A DNA stretch of 64,000 nucleotides from Clavelina lepadiformis (lineage: Eukaryota; Chordata; Ascidiacea; Aplousobranchia; Clavelinidae): the NCBI RefSeq assembly GCF_947623445.1, contig NC_135241.1:15440501-15504500 (forward strand), written 5' to 3'. The translations under genes were made by a program, and so were the position numbers. The notes beneath the pieces are model-generated. The model had not been told where the DNA came from. It did not search any database and was given only the letters and a program-made list of their open reading frames with translations. Positions within the stretch are counted from its first letter, which is position 1. Every line of letters begins with the position of its first letter. Shown piece after piece: positions 11,501 to 25,000 of this stretch.

Positions 11501-13319
11501 TATCAATAAAGAATGTAGATTATTGAATGCAAAACAGTTTTTACTTTGCACAGTACACTTTGCACTTTTTACTTTCAATAGTCCCGGCACCCATAATTGC
11601 ACAGCAAGCACAAAAACGAGAGAAACTTGTGTACTCCTGATTTTTATTTCCAGAATCATGAATCAAAATCATAATTTTCTGAATTTTCTGATTTTTCTGA
11701 TTTTCTTAATCTGATTTTTCTTAAGATTCATTTAACGTCGATTCTCTCTAAGAAATCGGCTCGCTGAAGTTGGTTTTGATCAGATTCTCACTTCCATTCA
11801 CATTTGCTGACGATGTTTTGTCGTGAACAACAATATTAAATATTATGTAAAAGATAATAAACTTACTTATGACCACCTATATAATTAGTAAATGATAATA
11901 CACAAATATAGCTTCTTTCCAATGTAAAACCTTTGTTCTGTGCTGAGTTTTGCATCACCTGGGAATGGCAGTAATTAGTAATTACCTTTGCCGATTCTCG
12001 TAAAATATTCTTAAAAAGTTAAAAGACCAAGCCATGCACTATAAGTATAGATAACTGTTTGATAACTAAAATTTTGTCTAAAGTACTCCTTTTGCAAAAC
12101 CGTTATCAAATTGAACAAAATTATAAACAAAACCTGAAAATTTATACCTCACATTTTAAAAACTCGGTTAAACAAAAATATTTGGAAACGTGAAACTATT
12201 TGCATAAGTATATTATTTTGAATACATCTCTCATGTGATGAGCATTCATTGGCTAATTTCTTTACATTCACGCTTTATACAACATTTTAAAGTTTGCCAC
12301 ACAATCTACCAGAAACGCAAGGTCGACGTCGGGTGTTAGATTAATTATATCCAAGCTACTTTTCAAATGGAAAAACGCTTGATATAAGGCCACATAACTG
12401 TCACATGTGAAAGAAGTAGGCTAGTTTAAAGTTTTTTATTAAAAAATGTTTATGTGGTTAAATATCTGTCCATAAATTATGCATACGTTATTGTTATACC
12501 TTATAGTTATAACAATAAAAACCAACGTATTAGACTACAAAAGAGTCTATTGACAGTTTCAAACACTAAAATATACCAGCTGAACGAAGATGATGATAAG
12601 CACAATTGTAATTACATACGACATCGTGTACGTCAAAATGTAGTATAGGTTAATAATATATCATCACGTAAGTGACACATCAAAGCTTCACAGCGTTTGT
12701 GTATACCTTTAATGGCGTAAATCAACCGACTCCGAAACAAACCGATCTAAATTTACTGACCTTGTAAGCGTCGATAAATAATTAATTGTATGATTCTTGA
12801 TTTTTGCATAATTGAAGGCTTTTTTGTATAATATAGAATCATGTTTTCAAATTAATTGAAATGTAAAGCAGCTAACGTTTTAAAACTGATATTGCATGTA
12901 TGCAATTTAACAAACATGTATGAATGGGTTTAAAGTCAGCTTGACTTAAACATGTATAGCAACCAACACACTTTAAACATGTTTCATCGATTTATTTGCA
13001 ATAAGAAGCGATTATAGCTTAGGTAGTTTCTCAAAGCATCTTGTAAACATCGATATGTTGAAATTGTAAAATTAACTGGTAAAATTGGAAAGTTTTAATA
13101 ATTTAGTTACTTTACTTTCCATTTATCTAAAATTAACTTCACAGAACTATATTATTAATCTAACATAACTTAATACTAATACCAAACTGCAAGAACTTAT
13201 TTTTATTAGGATAAAAAGTAGACTACAGCATAAGAATAAGAGCATTCACTTTTAGTTTAAAAGGCTTTAGTTTAAAGCTTATTTACATTTAGTCGGGCGC
13301 TACAATGTAATTCTGCATT
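11501..13319. other. Intergenic stretch between the orphan exons and receptor 2
   Basis: No exon resembling receptor TM1-TM6 could be read on the minus strand. Contains a polyA-like signal for receptor 2 at 13202 and a short perfect 11-bp hairpin (TTATTGTTATA and its complement) near 12488-12518. Otherwise featureless AT-rich sequence. Confidence 0.5.
13202..13207 (-). terminator. Putative polyadenylation signal of receptor 2
   Basis: AATAAA on the minus strand, about 113 bp beyond the stop codon of receptor 2. Confidence 0.45.
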
Positions 13320-16300
13320 TTAAGTGATGATATACTTTTTGCGGCAGGATGAAGCTGGGTTCCAAGAAGAAATCATCTCGCCCAAACAAGAACGAAACGA
13401 TGAATCGCGAGCGCTGTACACTATCACGTTCACCAAACTAAAAATACAGAGTTTTATTTGTGTTTTCATCAAAAAAATTAAAAAATTACAATGGGTTTAG
13501 AAGTTAAATTGTTAAGCACTTTTGTTACAAGTATACAGATTCATTCTTATTGGGTTGTTATCGTTAAATTTTAGACCGTTTAGCAGCTAGACGCTAGCTC
13601 AATATAGTTTTATTTACTGTAGTATAAGCAAATGTCGAGTATAAACTTGCTGGTTTTTGCATGCCTGAAATTACTTTGCTGTGTTTTATTTTTCACTGTT
13701 AAATAGTTTTACCTGTTGCACATTGTAAGATAAAATCCCACCACGTAAGGTATAGTTACATTCGAACAATTTAGACGTCCAGTGTAAAAACAAAGAACAA
13801 CCGCCATAACGGGCACTAATAAAAACCAATACTTAAAAACAGTTAATTTGGAGATATTACGCTCATTTTTAGAAGTTATAATTTATAACTATGTTTAAGT
13901 AAATATAACATCAATTTTGACGACAGCAAATTCACGCATGCTTACCCAGTGTTAGAGTAAAGCCTATCTGCATGATGGCCACGTTTTTGAAAACTAGTCT
14001 TTCTTGCCCAACGCAGTTTGGGCTGTTTGGCTGTCCATGACTACTTAACTTTCGAGATTTATTCGTCTGAGCGCGCAACATAACACCAAGCGCGATAGAC
14101 ACACTTGTCTGTAAAAATATGAGAAGGATTTTCATTTTTAAAGTAATGGTACTATTTGTACAGCACATGCACCAACACGAAAACCGTTTGACTTTCTTTT
14201 GGTGATGTAATATATTACAAAATCAACAGATAAACTTAGTTTTCCGTAAAAATTATGTGAAAGCATTAAAACTCTATTTTGTTTATCATGGAATTTTGAA
14301 ATTACAAATTTAAGATTTATGTTAGGCAATATCCTAAAGACATATACGGTACCTTTGTACCGACAAACATTTTGTTGCGCTATAATGGTTAGCATTTTAT
14401 TTATCGTTTTTCCACAGAAAATGACGAAATATAAACTATGTATATTATACTATACCATTAAAATAAAAGGGAGGACGACAAAGATTGCCATGAGCGCAAG
14501 TGATGAACTGAGATATTCTTTGTTCTTTGTCATAGTAACGCTAGGCCAAAACAACAAGGTTGTCACGTAGTAGGAAAAAGTAAACCGCTGGGGAAACCAG
14601 GCTGTATAGAATGAAACAAAAGTTATACTAAAATATGTTTTAAAAACATCTGGTCAAACCCAGCTGATGTGGAGCATGCTGGAAAACAGTGAACAGAAAG
14701 TTTTAACCGAGCACTTGATTATATCTTGTAAAAAGTTTTTGAAATTTTAAAGTGTATTTACGCAAATCATAATGATTCACCAGAACGCTGTTGTCACCTG
14801 GTATCGAAGCAGTTAAAGCTGCAAACACCCAAACTATTCCAAGTCCATAAAGAACCGTTCTCTTGCCTTGGAGTTTATAAAGGATGGGACGAGCTATGGC
14901 GTACAAGCGTTGTAAACCAATAAACAACAAATGGTATAGTGAAGATGTGAACATAAATAGATAAAACCATCCCCCGAAAGAGGCGACCGCAGTTCCCTGC
15001 AACTTTATCTGTTTAATATTAAGTTCAGTTGCTGTTGATCGAATCGTCCAATCAAAATTGTGCGTCGTGATTACAAGAATCAAAACACCTGCAATATGTC
15101 AAAGAATGAAGATAAAAGAATCTTTTGAGATATACCCTGAAAAGTGAAAATAAGATTACAGGCTGTATTTTTAAATTACATAGTGAGGTAAAAAGAGTTT
15201 CCGAAAAATGTACACTAACACACACAGCAATTCAACATATACAGAGCCAACTATTATAACGTATTTTTGCGACTATACTCACATGTATCAATCATTACAA
15301 ACATATGGTATAGGCTACGTCATCAATATTTCTAATTGTGGCAAAACACCTGCCTTTATATTTTTTTGCTCTAAGAATGTATCCTATTCATTTATTTTAT
15401 AGGCTGCCACTATTTCACCGGAAAAAAACGTGCGTTCAAAGCTATTTTTCACAGTTTCTTGTTAACCTAACTTAAATGTTATGACACAGTGACCTAAATA
15501 TTTCTCCTAATCTAACGTTAAGTCCAACAAAAACATAGATAATAGCTACAATCAAATCTTTGCATTACCTTCCTTCTAACCTAATGGTATATCTTTAACA
15601 ATAGGGTGCGTGACCTACTCTCAGTGAAATAGTCACTCTCTTATTTATAAGCGTCGCAAGTCTAGAGCCGACATCATACATCGGTTCCTTCGCGTAACAA
15701 ATGTGTTTGCCGTTATAGATTATTTTGTTAATGAGCAATAAATGGGAGCCTTCTTTATTAACATTAGCAAATTAGTACATGGCTTTGCAAAACAGCGACA
15801 TTTATACGTGAACTTACTTCAACTGATTACTGGTGTAAAAACTGATTCCAATTTACTAATACTATAGCCAGATAGACCTATGCATGATGATGACGTGCCT
15901 TAACTGTTTGTATTACTTTTTTAGAGATGCCAAATCAATTTATAGAGAAAGCCTTTTCCTTGGAGACAACTCGTTTATTTACTTTTGCACAGACTCAGCC
16001 CATCCATCCCAAACAACCTTCAACGAGCTATAGTCTTTGACGTTTTGAGTATAGAGTTTATGCTTTTTGGGGAATAAAAGTTTCGCGAGATCCCTTTTAG
16101 GTTGTCAAAAAAAAGTTACAATATCACATATATACAAGTGTACAAACCTGTCAGTGCGTCAGCTGCCGCAAGCGAGGTTCTAAAAATGTCAAACTTCTGT
16201 AAGGATCTGTTTTTGTATCGTCGATATCCAACTGCTACAATGAGTATATTGCCAAAAAGAATCACTATTCCCAAACAGACAACGAAAGACAAAAATGCTG

Positions 16301-16502
16301 CTGCTTTTCCCATATTGCAACTTTTACAGTGAAACAAGGTTATATTTGCACAACTGTCATATGCTGATGCTTTGCAAAAAGGAGGAAACCCGCACGGTCT
16401 CGACTCAAATGTAGCTGATATGAAGGATTTTTGGTCCCCGTAAACTTCGACGCAATAACGGTCATCCTGAAACGCATTCATGGAGCTGCATTTTCCATCC
16501 AT
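13320..16502 (-). CDS. Divergent rhodopsin-like G-protein-coupled receptor 2
   Basis: Paralog of receptor 1, 391 residues from the chosen ATG, six exons: 16502-16148, 15088-14798, 14601-14456, 14108-13946, 13815-13713 and 13437-13320. All phases match receptor 1, and exons 2-5 have identical lengths. The N-terminus is much shorter and lacks the Pro/Glu repeats, but keeps the cysteine cluster (CGFPPFC, C, CKSC) before TM1 (GNILI). TM3 ends in LQRLYAIARP (Q178-R179-L180) in place of DRY. TM7 ends in NSLVNVIVYSARDSSFR, where NPxxY becomes NVxxY. The tail is short (about 25 residues). An open frame extends upstream of the ATG to an AG at about 16565 and adds two cysteines, so a further 5' exon carrying a signal peptide is possible and the true start is uncertain. 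Ligand and coupling unknown. Confidence 0.84.
15403..15638. mobile_element. MITE-like element, copy 1, in receptor 2 intron 1
   Basis: Starts GGCTGCCACTATTTCACCGG and ends CAGTGAAATAGTCACTCTC, which are imperfect inverted termini. The termini and the sub-terminal block GCGTGACCTACT recur in a second copy at 28546-28728, while the centres differ. No coding capacity. I infer a short non-autonomous DNA transposon. Confidence 0.55.
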
Positions 16503-19500
16503 AGCTGTTATCGAAATAGGACGTGTTAATACAAGGCTGCATTCCGAAGTGCAAGTTTGTTTCTACAAACAATATATGCTTCAAAATATCATTGCTAAGC
16601 TAAGTGAAACGTGATCTAGTTTAGCAATTCTTTTAATTGTTTTGATTTTTTCCAGTTTGTCTTTTATTTTTCACATACCTGACGTAAACTGAAGTACATC
16701 TGAGTATAAATTGCAAATCGAATGACGTAAACAGAGAATTCAATTAAGTTCTCAAAAATAATCTCAAACTTTTAGAACTTCTCCTTCACACGGCATGGTG
16801 CGCCTTCAGAGTATGATCCACCAAAACATTAGTCGTTCCCAAAAGATTAGCAACAACATGATTTTGCAAAACCGTCGCGTCACTTCCGTCTGTCTGTGAA
16901 ACTATTTCAATAATCGTGAAGCAGGGCTTTTCCTATTTCTGACCTTTTCTTGAAAAGCGAGTAAAATAATTTACAAAATTTTACTTATACGTGATGGCAT
17001 CAACGTTCGTTATTACATTTTATCTTTTATCTCGAAATCCCTGGTAAGATTTAATGTTAACGCCCACTTATAGATTATAACGCAAGGACATTTCGATCTC
17101 ATTTTCTGTGTTCTTGTAACATGTTTGACGTATTTTTTTGCAAAAGCGTAATCATATCTTCAGATATTCATTTAAAACCAGTTATCACATCTTACAAATG
17201 TTACAGTGTAAGTTAAAGATGTTTGTGATATATTTTTTAAAGCTTTTTCAAGACCTATGACATGACATGAAATGACACATTTTCTTTTGAAAAGTAATTC
17301 AAGCAAAAGTAATTCTGTAATATTGACTATAATGTCGCTTTTTGAAAAAAATTGACTTGACTCAAGTTCCTTTCTGAGAAATTGCTACAAATTTTCAATC
17401 AGAGCCAGTTTTTGTTTATTAGGTTTAGGCGTTCAGGTAAAAAAAATTCTTTTGTCCAAAGACATTGAGGGTAATTTAAAATGAAGTCCGTTTGTTTAGA
17501 AACGCATAACGGTTCATTTTTTTAACACTTGTAATCTAAACGTTTTTTATTGACAAAAACGGTATTTTTACCTACTCTGTGTTGTCTTGGCTTCATGTAC
17601 GATATGATTTGATTTGAATCTTTTTTACCAAGATGGCTTGACTTGACTGAAGTCACTTCTTCCAAAAACTAAACGTGAATTACCACTCGAGTGATGTGTT
17701 CAGGACTCTGATACAAGCTTGCTTCATCAGTTTGCACGTTCAATGCTTGCTCTAAATGTTCATGTTTCTGCCATCCATCGCGAGTATTTACACTGATAGA
17801 TGCGTTTTCAATGCACTTGGCCTGCGCAATCAGCAGAGTGAGTAAGTTATGTCATGAATCAGGCAGTGTATGACATTGTTATTATTATTGTCTCCTTTTT
17901 TGCTGACTGTCTTTCAAGTAAATGATTGCCAACAGTTGCAAAGCGAATGAGCTCATGTCGGAGAAGAAATTGATAAGAAAGTTATTTATCCGTGTCTAGT
18001 AGTTTTTTCAAAAGTTTAGCACACAATTTTTTAGCTAAGGGTGATATCATAGAAAGAAGTGGGTGAATAATTGGATTGGTTGGTGTCCAGCCTGTTATAT
18101 AGTAAGCATTGCCGAAAAGCGGTTTGTAATTTGCAGAATTTCAGCCACTCATGCAACTTTAATCTTTTAGACCAAGTTGCAACGTCATTTTTAGGCCAGG
18201 CAAATTCCTAAATCCATTATCCAATTTGTAACATATGTAAATGTTTGATTCTCGAAGTGGGGTCCGTGAAGTATATAATTTCAGGTTTCTGGAATTTCGC
18301 GAAAAAGTTAACCTTAAATTTATACTGTAGCCTGCATTAAATTAAATTCTATTGACTTTATGTCGGGACTATCGCTAGTCAAGAATATTTGCGCTTTGCT
18401 AAGTTCATTCCCGCACTTTTCATTCTGTCGTATTAAATTTAGCTGTTAAGTAGCTGTTAATTGTGAAGTTATTAGCACAGTAGGCTATAAATTGAGCTTA
18501 GGAATTTATATCTCTGCATCATGTTCCTCTGCTTGCAGGTAAGCTGATCGATACTGTAGCTTTAAGTTTAAAGTTTAGTTTTGCAGTTATTTTAGTAAAC
18601 AGGAAGCCGCCAATCAATTTCACACCAGTGAAAAGTACTTATTATAGGTAAGGACTCAAGGAGATAAAATATACACCAAAATTACTTGAAAATTACGCGT
18701 TTGTTTCTTTTTCAGATGAAGCTGATTGTCTAAGTATAGATGATTGCTATACAGTGTCAAATTCGCTTGATGTTAGCGACAGCTAGTGCGCTAGACGAAT
18801 CTTACAGAAACTAATTATTATTTTTCCAGCAAAATCGCTTACACGCTCCTTAATTTGACTGTTTTCTTTGCTGTAACAAGCCGATTGAAAAAAAGATGAT
18901 GTATTTTCCACAATCAAAAGAAACACTGACAAACCAAGAACGGTTTTGAAATAATGGCTTCTCCCGCCGTAACGTCAATGCAACTGAACTCAGGACCACT
19001 GCGCACAAAACTGAGCAATTACATTAACGTCTTTAAATAGCGGAGGTGGAGCACGCGCGGCACGTTTGGAGGGATGTGACCAAAAACAAGTCACAATGCA
19101 CATAACACATTTATATGTATTGTTGGCGTAAATATTGCACACGGAGAACGGGGCGGATAGAATTTTACATTCTGTGTATGTTAGATTAAGAAGGATTGAG
19201 GATGCTCCAGCTTACTGTATAAGCACAAAGTTAGTAAACTCTATGATAACTTCTAGTTGGCCATCATCAAACAATAAATTCAGGTCCATTACGTAAATTT
19301 GTCAAAGTTCGAAATAAGAAAGCTACAAGGGCACGTTTACACAGAAGGTTTTAAATTCTTACTGGGTGAGCTTATGCCGGTAACAACGTAGACTACATAG
19401 AGACTACCCAACGGAAAATGCACACAATATCCAACTATACAAACTGAATAATAATTTAGGTATCGGAACCCTGTCAAAAGAGATTAGTTTGTTTTGTAAG

Positions 19501-19562
19501 TTAATAAATGATGCAGTTGAAGTGCTGTTTATCCATTGTCTAAATATTCAGCTTTCACGAAT

Positions 19563-19790
19563 TGGAAACTAAACATTGCACATGCCAATAAGGACCGTTT
19601 TGTTGATATAAGATATACGCATTCCATATTTCTCATAACTCAAGGGCTATTTAATTGCTTAACAAATTTACAAAGGGTGTGTATATGATAAGGTTTTGGG
19701 ATAATTAATCAAACAAACCCAGAACTAATCGCACATTTGTAGGAAAAGTTGACCGAAGTAAAACAATACCAAAAAAAAAACAGGAAACAC
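19563..19790 (+). repeat. Left arm of a large inverted repeat
   Basis: The 112-bp core (19563-19674) matches the reverse complement of 20823-20935 at roughly 80-85% by eye, sharing for example AAGGACCGTTTTGTTGA and ATTGCTTAACAAATTTACAA. Weaker similarity continues inward to about 19790. No terminal motif or target duplication was identified. Confidence 0.75.
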
Positions 19791-20699
19791 CACCAGGTAT
19801 TAAACCATCATCATATGACTCATATATTTATGTTATCCGCTCGTCGCACTTTTTCTTGGCACAATAAATACTGAACACATACTGCAATCACTAAAGAAAA
19901 AAGAAATCCTCAATTTCTGAATGCGTTGAGGTTAATTTCATACAAAATGTGATGGTGGTCAAAAAGAAAAGTTAAACCCTTTATTTTAACTGGTAATAAC
20001 GCGGCGAAGAAGAACTTATTTTAAAAAAGTAAGAGTTAAGGAGGCGTGGATATAAGGTTGGTGATTAGTTGTTAGTTAACATATTTTTCCCATCTATTGC
20101 AACGAAAACTAATTAACAGATCGAAAACGAACGGGGCAAGACTTACTGACAATGCAACGTTCGTTGACAGAGACAATTTAACTAGTGCTAAAACACTGTT
20201 ACACGATACGACTACACATTTTGAATTTTAGTTAACTTTTACTGTACGTAATATATTTCAAATTTGAAGAATATTAAATCTGTAGATGTGAGCATCTAGT
20301 TTAGGTGGATAACCCAAATGAGTGTGGTAGGCTTGGCCATACCGAATTTCATCAATATTAATGTGAAATCTTTTAACTTTAATAAGCAATCACGATAAGT
20401 ATGGGCAGTTGGAAATCAGAATGTTTTTTCAATGAAAGTTGAATCAAAAGGCGCTCCATTTTCACCGAAGGGCCGGAGCTGAAAGAAGCTAAGCTTCCCA
20501 GCTCTTTGATATTCCTGGTGTAAGCACAAGGTTGTTTCTGTGATTACTTTCAACTTTGTATTCAAATATTAAATTCGTAAAGTTATCCTACATAAGCGCA
20601 TAACACCATCCTCATTACAATCGTTGACGGAAAATTCTCTCAACTTTGATATTTGTTGATGATTTAATAAGTCTTTTTGATTTAATTTTTTCGATATTG

Positions 20700-20935
20700 C
20701 TTTATTTTGGTTAAAATTTCTTTCAAGTGGTCGACTATGTTAGCTCCAGGTTTGTATGACAAGATCTATTCGATGCATGATTGATTAATTAAATTATTCT
20801 TAAACCTTATCACAAACTCTTATTTTGTAAATTTGTTAAGCAATTATGTGGCCCTTGAGATATGAGAACTATAGAACGCGTTTATCTTTTGTCAACAAAA
20901 CGGTCCTTCTTGGCTGGTGCAATATTTAGTTTCCC
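20700..20935 (-). repeat. Right arm of a large inverted repeat
   Basis: Reverse complement of the arm at 19563-19790, separated by about 0.9-1.1 kb of non-coding DNA. Together they would form a long imperfect hairpin in RNA or single-stranded DNA. Either a non-autonomous element with long terminal inverted repeats or two inverted copies of one repeat. Confidence 0.75.
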
Positions 20936-22047
20936 ATTAACATAAGTTAAATGGAATCAAAATTAACAATATGTTATAAGTTTGCCGTTTATTAACACAC
21001 AGAACTGCAATTTCCAAAATACTGCAGAAAAATACTGCAGCATGCTTGCTTTGAAGAAGCGTCCATTAAAAAGTATAAGTTATTAAAAGAAGAGCGAATA
21101 AAAACGGTAAAATGTTAACAATTGCTTTTAAAACTCTCAACTCAGTACATTTTTGTGTCACTATCGAAAAACCGTATCAAATGGCGACAGAATATTTGCG
21201 GTAGTTGTTCCTGCCAGGGCTTAGATCTATACCGCAAAATGTGCGGGATATGGAAATCTTGAATTTCTTGAAAGATGTTTTTGAAATCACATTTTTTTCG
21301 CTTTGTCTATCTACGTTAAAGTTTTGTCTGTATTTACATTTATGTTACATAAATGCTATGAATTATTCTCATTATTATTATGGAAAGAGTTCTTCACGAG
21401 CTTTCTATTTCTTATTTTTGTCGGCTTCTTTTTCGGCCCAGTCTCAGAGAACTACCAATTCTCTGGGAGCTTTAAGGTTTTTCCAGACATTATTATTATA
21501 TAATGCCAAACACTACTAATTTTTTCCCCAAGCAGAACCATTTTGTGAAAAACAAGACTTCATAACTATCAGTACAAATTAAAAATTTTCAAAACTTGGT
21601 TTTTATAGAATCTTTAACGGCAACAGACATTAAACAAAAACAAATTAGTAGCAGTTTGAGATTATGAGAATGGGGCTTGATGCTCATGAAAATCCAGGGA
21701 CGGTTTGCTTTAAGCTTGAAACTATGCTTATATCTTACTTTTTCGTTATTACATCTAACACTTACTAAAGTGTCAAAAATGGATACGAGCGTAAGTGGTT
21801 AAAGGTCAACTTCCACATATACTTACAAAAAACGCAAAAGTTTGCGCAACAAAACACTTCGATTGAATGAGGCTGTATTTCAGTATTTGAAAACCTTATA
21901 AGTACGGATCGATGTTTGTCAGTCAAGAGATATAGTATGATACTTTGGTTTGATTTGTTCAGATTAAATTCATTTACCGTATTTCTCTCTAGCCTCAAAT
22001 ATAATGTTTTTGAAGAGAGTTTTGAATGTTTATTATAGATAATAAGC

Positions 22048-25000
22048 ATGGTTACCTGTTTGGAATTTGTGGCGGTATTCTGCCTTTGGTCAGTGTACAC
22101 ATGCAATGCAGATTTATGTGCAGAAGACAATTGTTTGGATGGAGTTATGGTTGAATCCGGATTAGATGTGCGGATTTCCAAATATTCAAGACGAAACTTT
22201 ATAGAAAAAATTAAAGATATAAAAACCAACTTTAAACAAAATAGAGATGATTTTAGGCTAGAAAAGCTGGAGAAGTTTATTAATCAGTTTCGAGGAAGTC
22301 AAAGTGCTGGACGAAATTTGCAGCCACTTTTTAAACAGTGAGTGTTACAAAGAGTTAAAAAGTTAACAAAGTAAAATAAAGTGCTTTTTCCCTCTTTTTG
22401 ACCTGAGCTTTTTTACTGATCACAATGATAACAGACTCTTAGAGAAGACACCGGAAAGCAACGCCTCGTTACAGCAGTGTATCAAGAATTGGTTGATCGT
22501 TCTCGATGACTTAAAGCTGTTTAATAATCTTACTTATTCTGCTCACAGTGAGTTTTACACTTTGCTCTGACACAAACCAAATGATGGATTTAGTGTCGGA
22601 TGAGTGCTTAATTATTGGAATGATAACCGAAAACTTGTATCACAGCAAATCAACAGTCTGAAATGTTTCATTCATGCAGTATAAGTTATAATAATTGATC
22701 ACAGGGCTAGCATGTTTAAATTATGCTTCTTGTAGTGTTGGATGCCTGGGGAAGACCCGAAAGTGGTATATTAGAAGGAAATGTTCGCTGGCCTGGAAGC
22801 TATTACGAATGTTGGCAAGCTAATGGGCCAAAGGTTAGCGGGAAATGGTGTCAAGCTTATTTAGGAAAGTTGCAAGTGGTAAGCATTTTCATAATACACT
22901 ATGTTTTGGAATTTCCGACTGGTAATTTATTGCAAACTGCTTTTAATTATAGAGTAAATTCAAACAAACAGATTTTCTATAGAATAGTATTATCCTATTC
23001 ACACTTTGTTTTTATACAATTAAGCCATACAATCAAGGCTTCCCGCTTAGCATATCTTGGGGAACTTGCTTTCCAAAATCTTGTTCGGAAGAAGATGTGT
23101 ATGCGATTATATCCAAGTTGCTTGCTGGAAATAGACTTGAAACTCTTCTCCAACAAGTGTCCTGTCCTGTCCCATTCAGCGACCTTACAACAACAGATAT
23201 TATAGCTATGTAAGTGTTGTTACAGCTTATAGCCTATCTATTACTTAGGTTTTATTCTATTCCCTTGTATACTATAATTTCTATTTGATTTAAGTTCAAT
23301 TTGTAAATGGAGCATTTTGTAGTGATTTCATTGGTTGAATGATCGATTTTACGTTTTGTCCAATTTCTTTTCAGAGTCATCACTGTTGTTCTGAGTACAC
23401 TCATTTTAGTTGGTTCATCGTATGAGATTTATAAAAGATACTCTGTCAATACCTCATCAAGAACAGGAACTCATTTTAAAACAAAGGAATGTTCTCAACC
23501 AACCAGCAAATTATGTAATTCCTACACAGTTCAATAACTATGTCCTGTATTTTCTCAATTTCAGAGCTTTTGTCTTAATTCAAAAAGGTTATCTTTTTAG
23601 GTCAACTTGCACTCTGTTTTTCTGTGGTGTCTAATACAGAAAAACTTTTGGATACTTCCAGGTCACCTGGTGTGCTTCCCGTTCTTGATGGTGTTCGGTT
23701 TCTAAGTACAACGTGGGTTGTACTTGGTCATGCGTTTTTTCTTCCGATGTACGCTTTAGGTTGGTCTAATTATATACATTTTTGCGTATACTTAGTTAGA
23801 GGCAAATAGGCGAACTGAATCAGCCTGGGCTTTTATAAATACAGAGCGGCCCTGATCTAAACCGAATTTTGCATTAAAAAATTAAAACAAAATGTTAAAG
23901 TAAAAAACGTATGTGTGCAAAAAAAAGCTCATTTTTTGCAATAGACAAAATCGTCTTTGTCTCGCGTTCCTTTCAGCATATTAGTATATTTAGACTTACT
24001 TTCTTTCGTTTTCATCGTAACTTACACCGACTATATTGAAGTAGACTTTGTTGTAATTACCAAAATAAAACTGTTGAACCATCGGTCAGACGTCGAGAGA
24101 GGAAATACGCAGAATAAATGCAATCTTTGTAGTAAACTTTAGAATACAGAACGCAATTGGGTGCATAATCACAATTATAGGCTACTGCATAAGCCTATAC
24201 GGTCAGCAGGGCATTAGGGCTTTAACAGTACCGTATGTTTAAATCACAAAAACATGTATTTTTTTATTTCTACTTCTGACTCGAAGTGTTACAATAAAAT
24301 TGATAAAAAAACTACAGCTGGATAATGTTCGCGAAACCTTAATGCACCAAACACTTTCTGTTGTGTAATTTATTTTTCGTCATTAACTGTGCGGAGCACT
24401 TTTTCCCTGTTGATTAAACATTCCTTTAGCGGGGTAAAATGTAAAATTTCATTTATATATATTTATGAAATTTCGTCAATACATATGCTATGTACGCAGT
24501 TTTCCAAAAAACTTCGTTCTTCGTGATCTGAGCGGATGTGACAATACCTCAGTCAAGCGCCCCACCAGGATGTTTTCCGAACTCCCAGTGGACTAATGTG
24601 CCTATGAGCCTATAGTTGTAAAATGTTGTAACAAACCTAAAGTGTAGCGAAATACATATATAAGGTGATAAATACAGTATGCGATTCCGAAACTTAATTT
24701 AGGAACTCCAATTATTCCACAGACAACCCGGCAGTCGTAAATCAGTTTGTGAAAAACAATCCTTCCTTTATGCCGATCATGAATGGCACGTTCAGCGTTG
24801 ACACGTTCTTTCTTTTGAGTGGGCTACTTGTTGCTTATCTTGGCATGAAGCATTTGGTGAAAGCTAAAGGAAAGATTAACATACTTTTAATGTATCTGCA
24901 ACGTTATTTAAGGTATATTTTGTTTCATACTTTCACAAATGTGTATAAGCATGTTCGCTGTTTTCGTTTTTCAAAGACAGCAAATATCTTTTGATTAAGT

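Larger units (their letters stand above)
16503..22047. other. Gene-free stretch between receptor 2 and the second acyltransferase
   Basis: 5.5 kb with no open frame supported by splice signals or homology. It contains a large imperfect inverted repeat (arms near 19.56-19.79 and 20.70-20.94 kb). A short motif TTGACTTGACT appears twice (about 17351 and 17640). It must contain the promoters of the divergently transcribed receptor 2 and second acyltransferase. Confidence 0.55.

Noticed and set aside
21765..22229. Minus-strand 154-codon open frame
   Set aside because: Antisense overlap with acyltransferase exon 1, which is supported by splice sites, signal peptide and paralogy.
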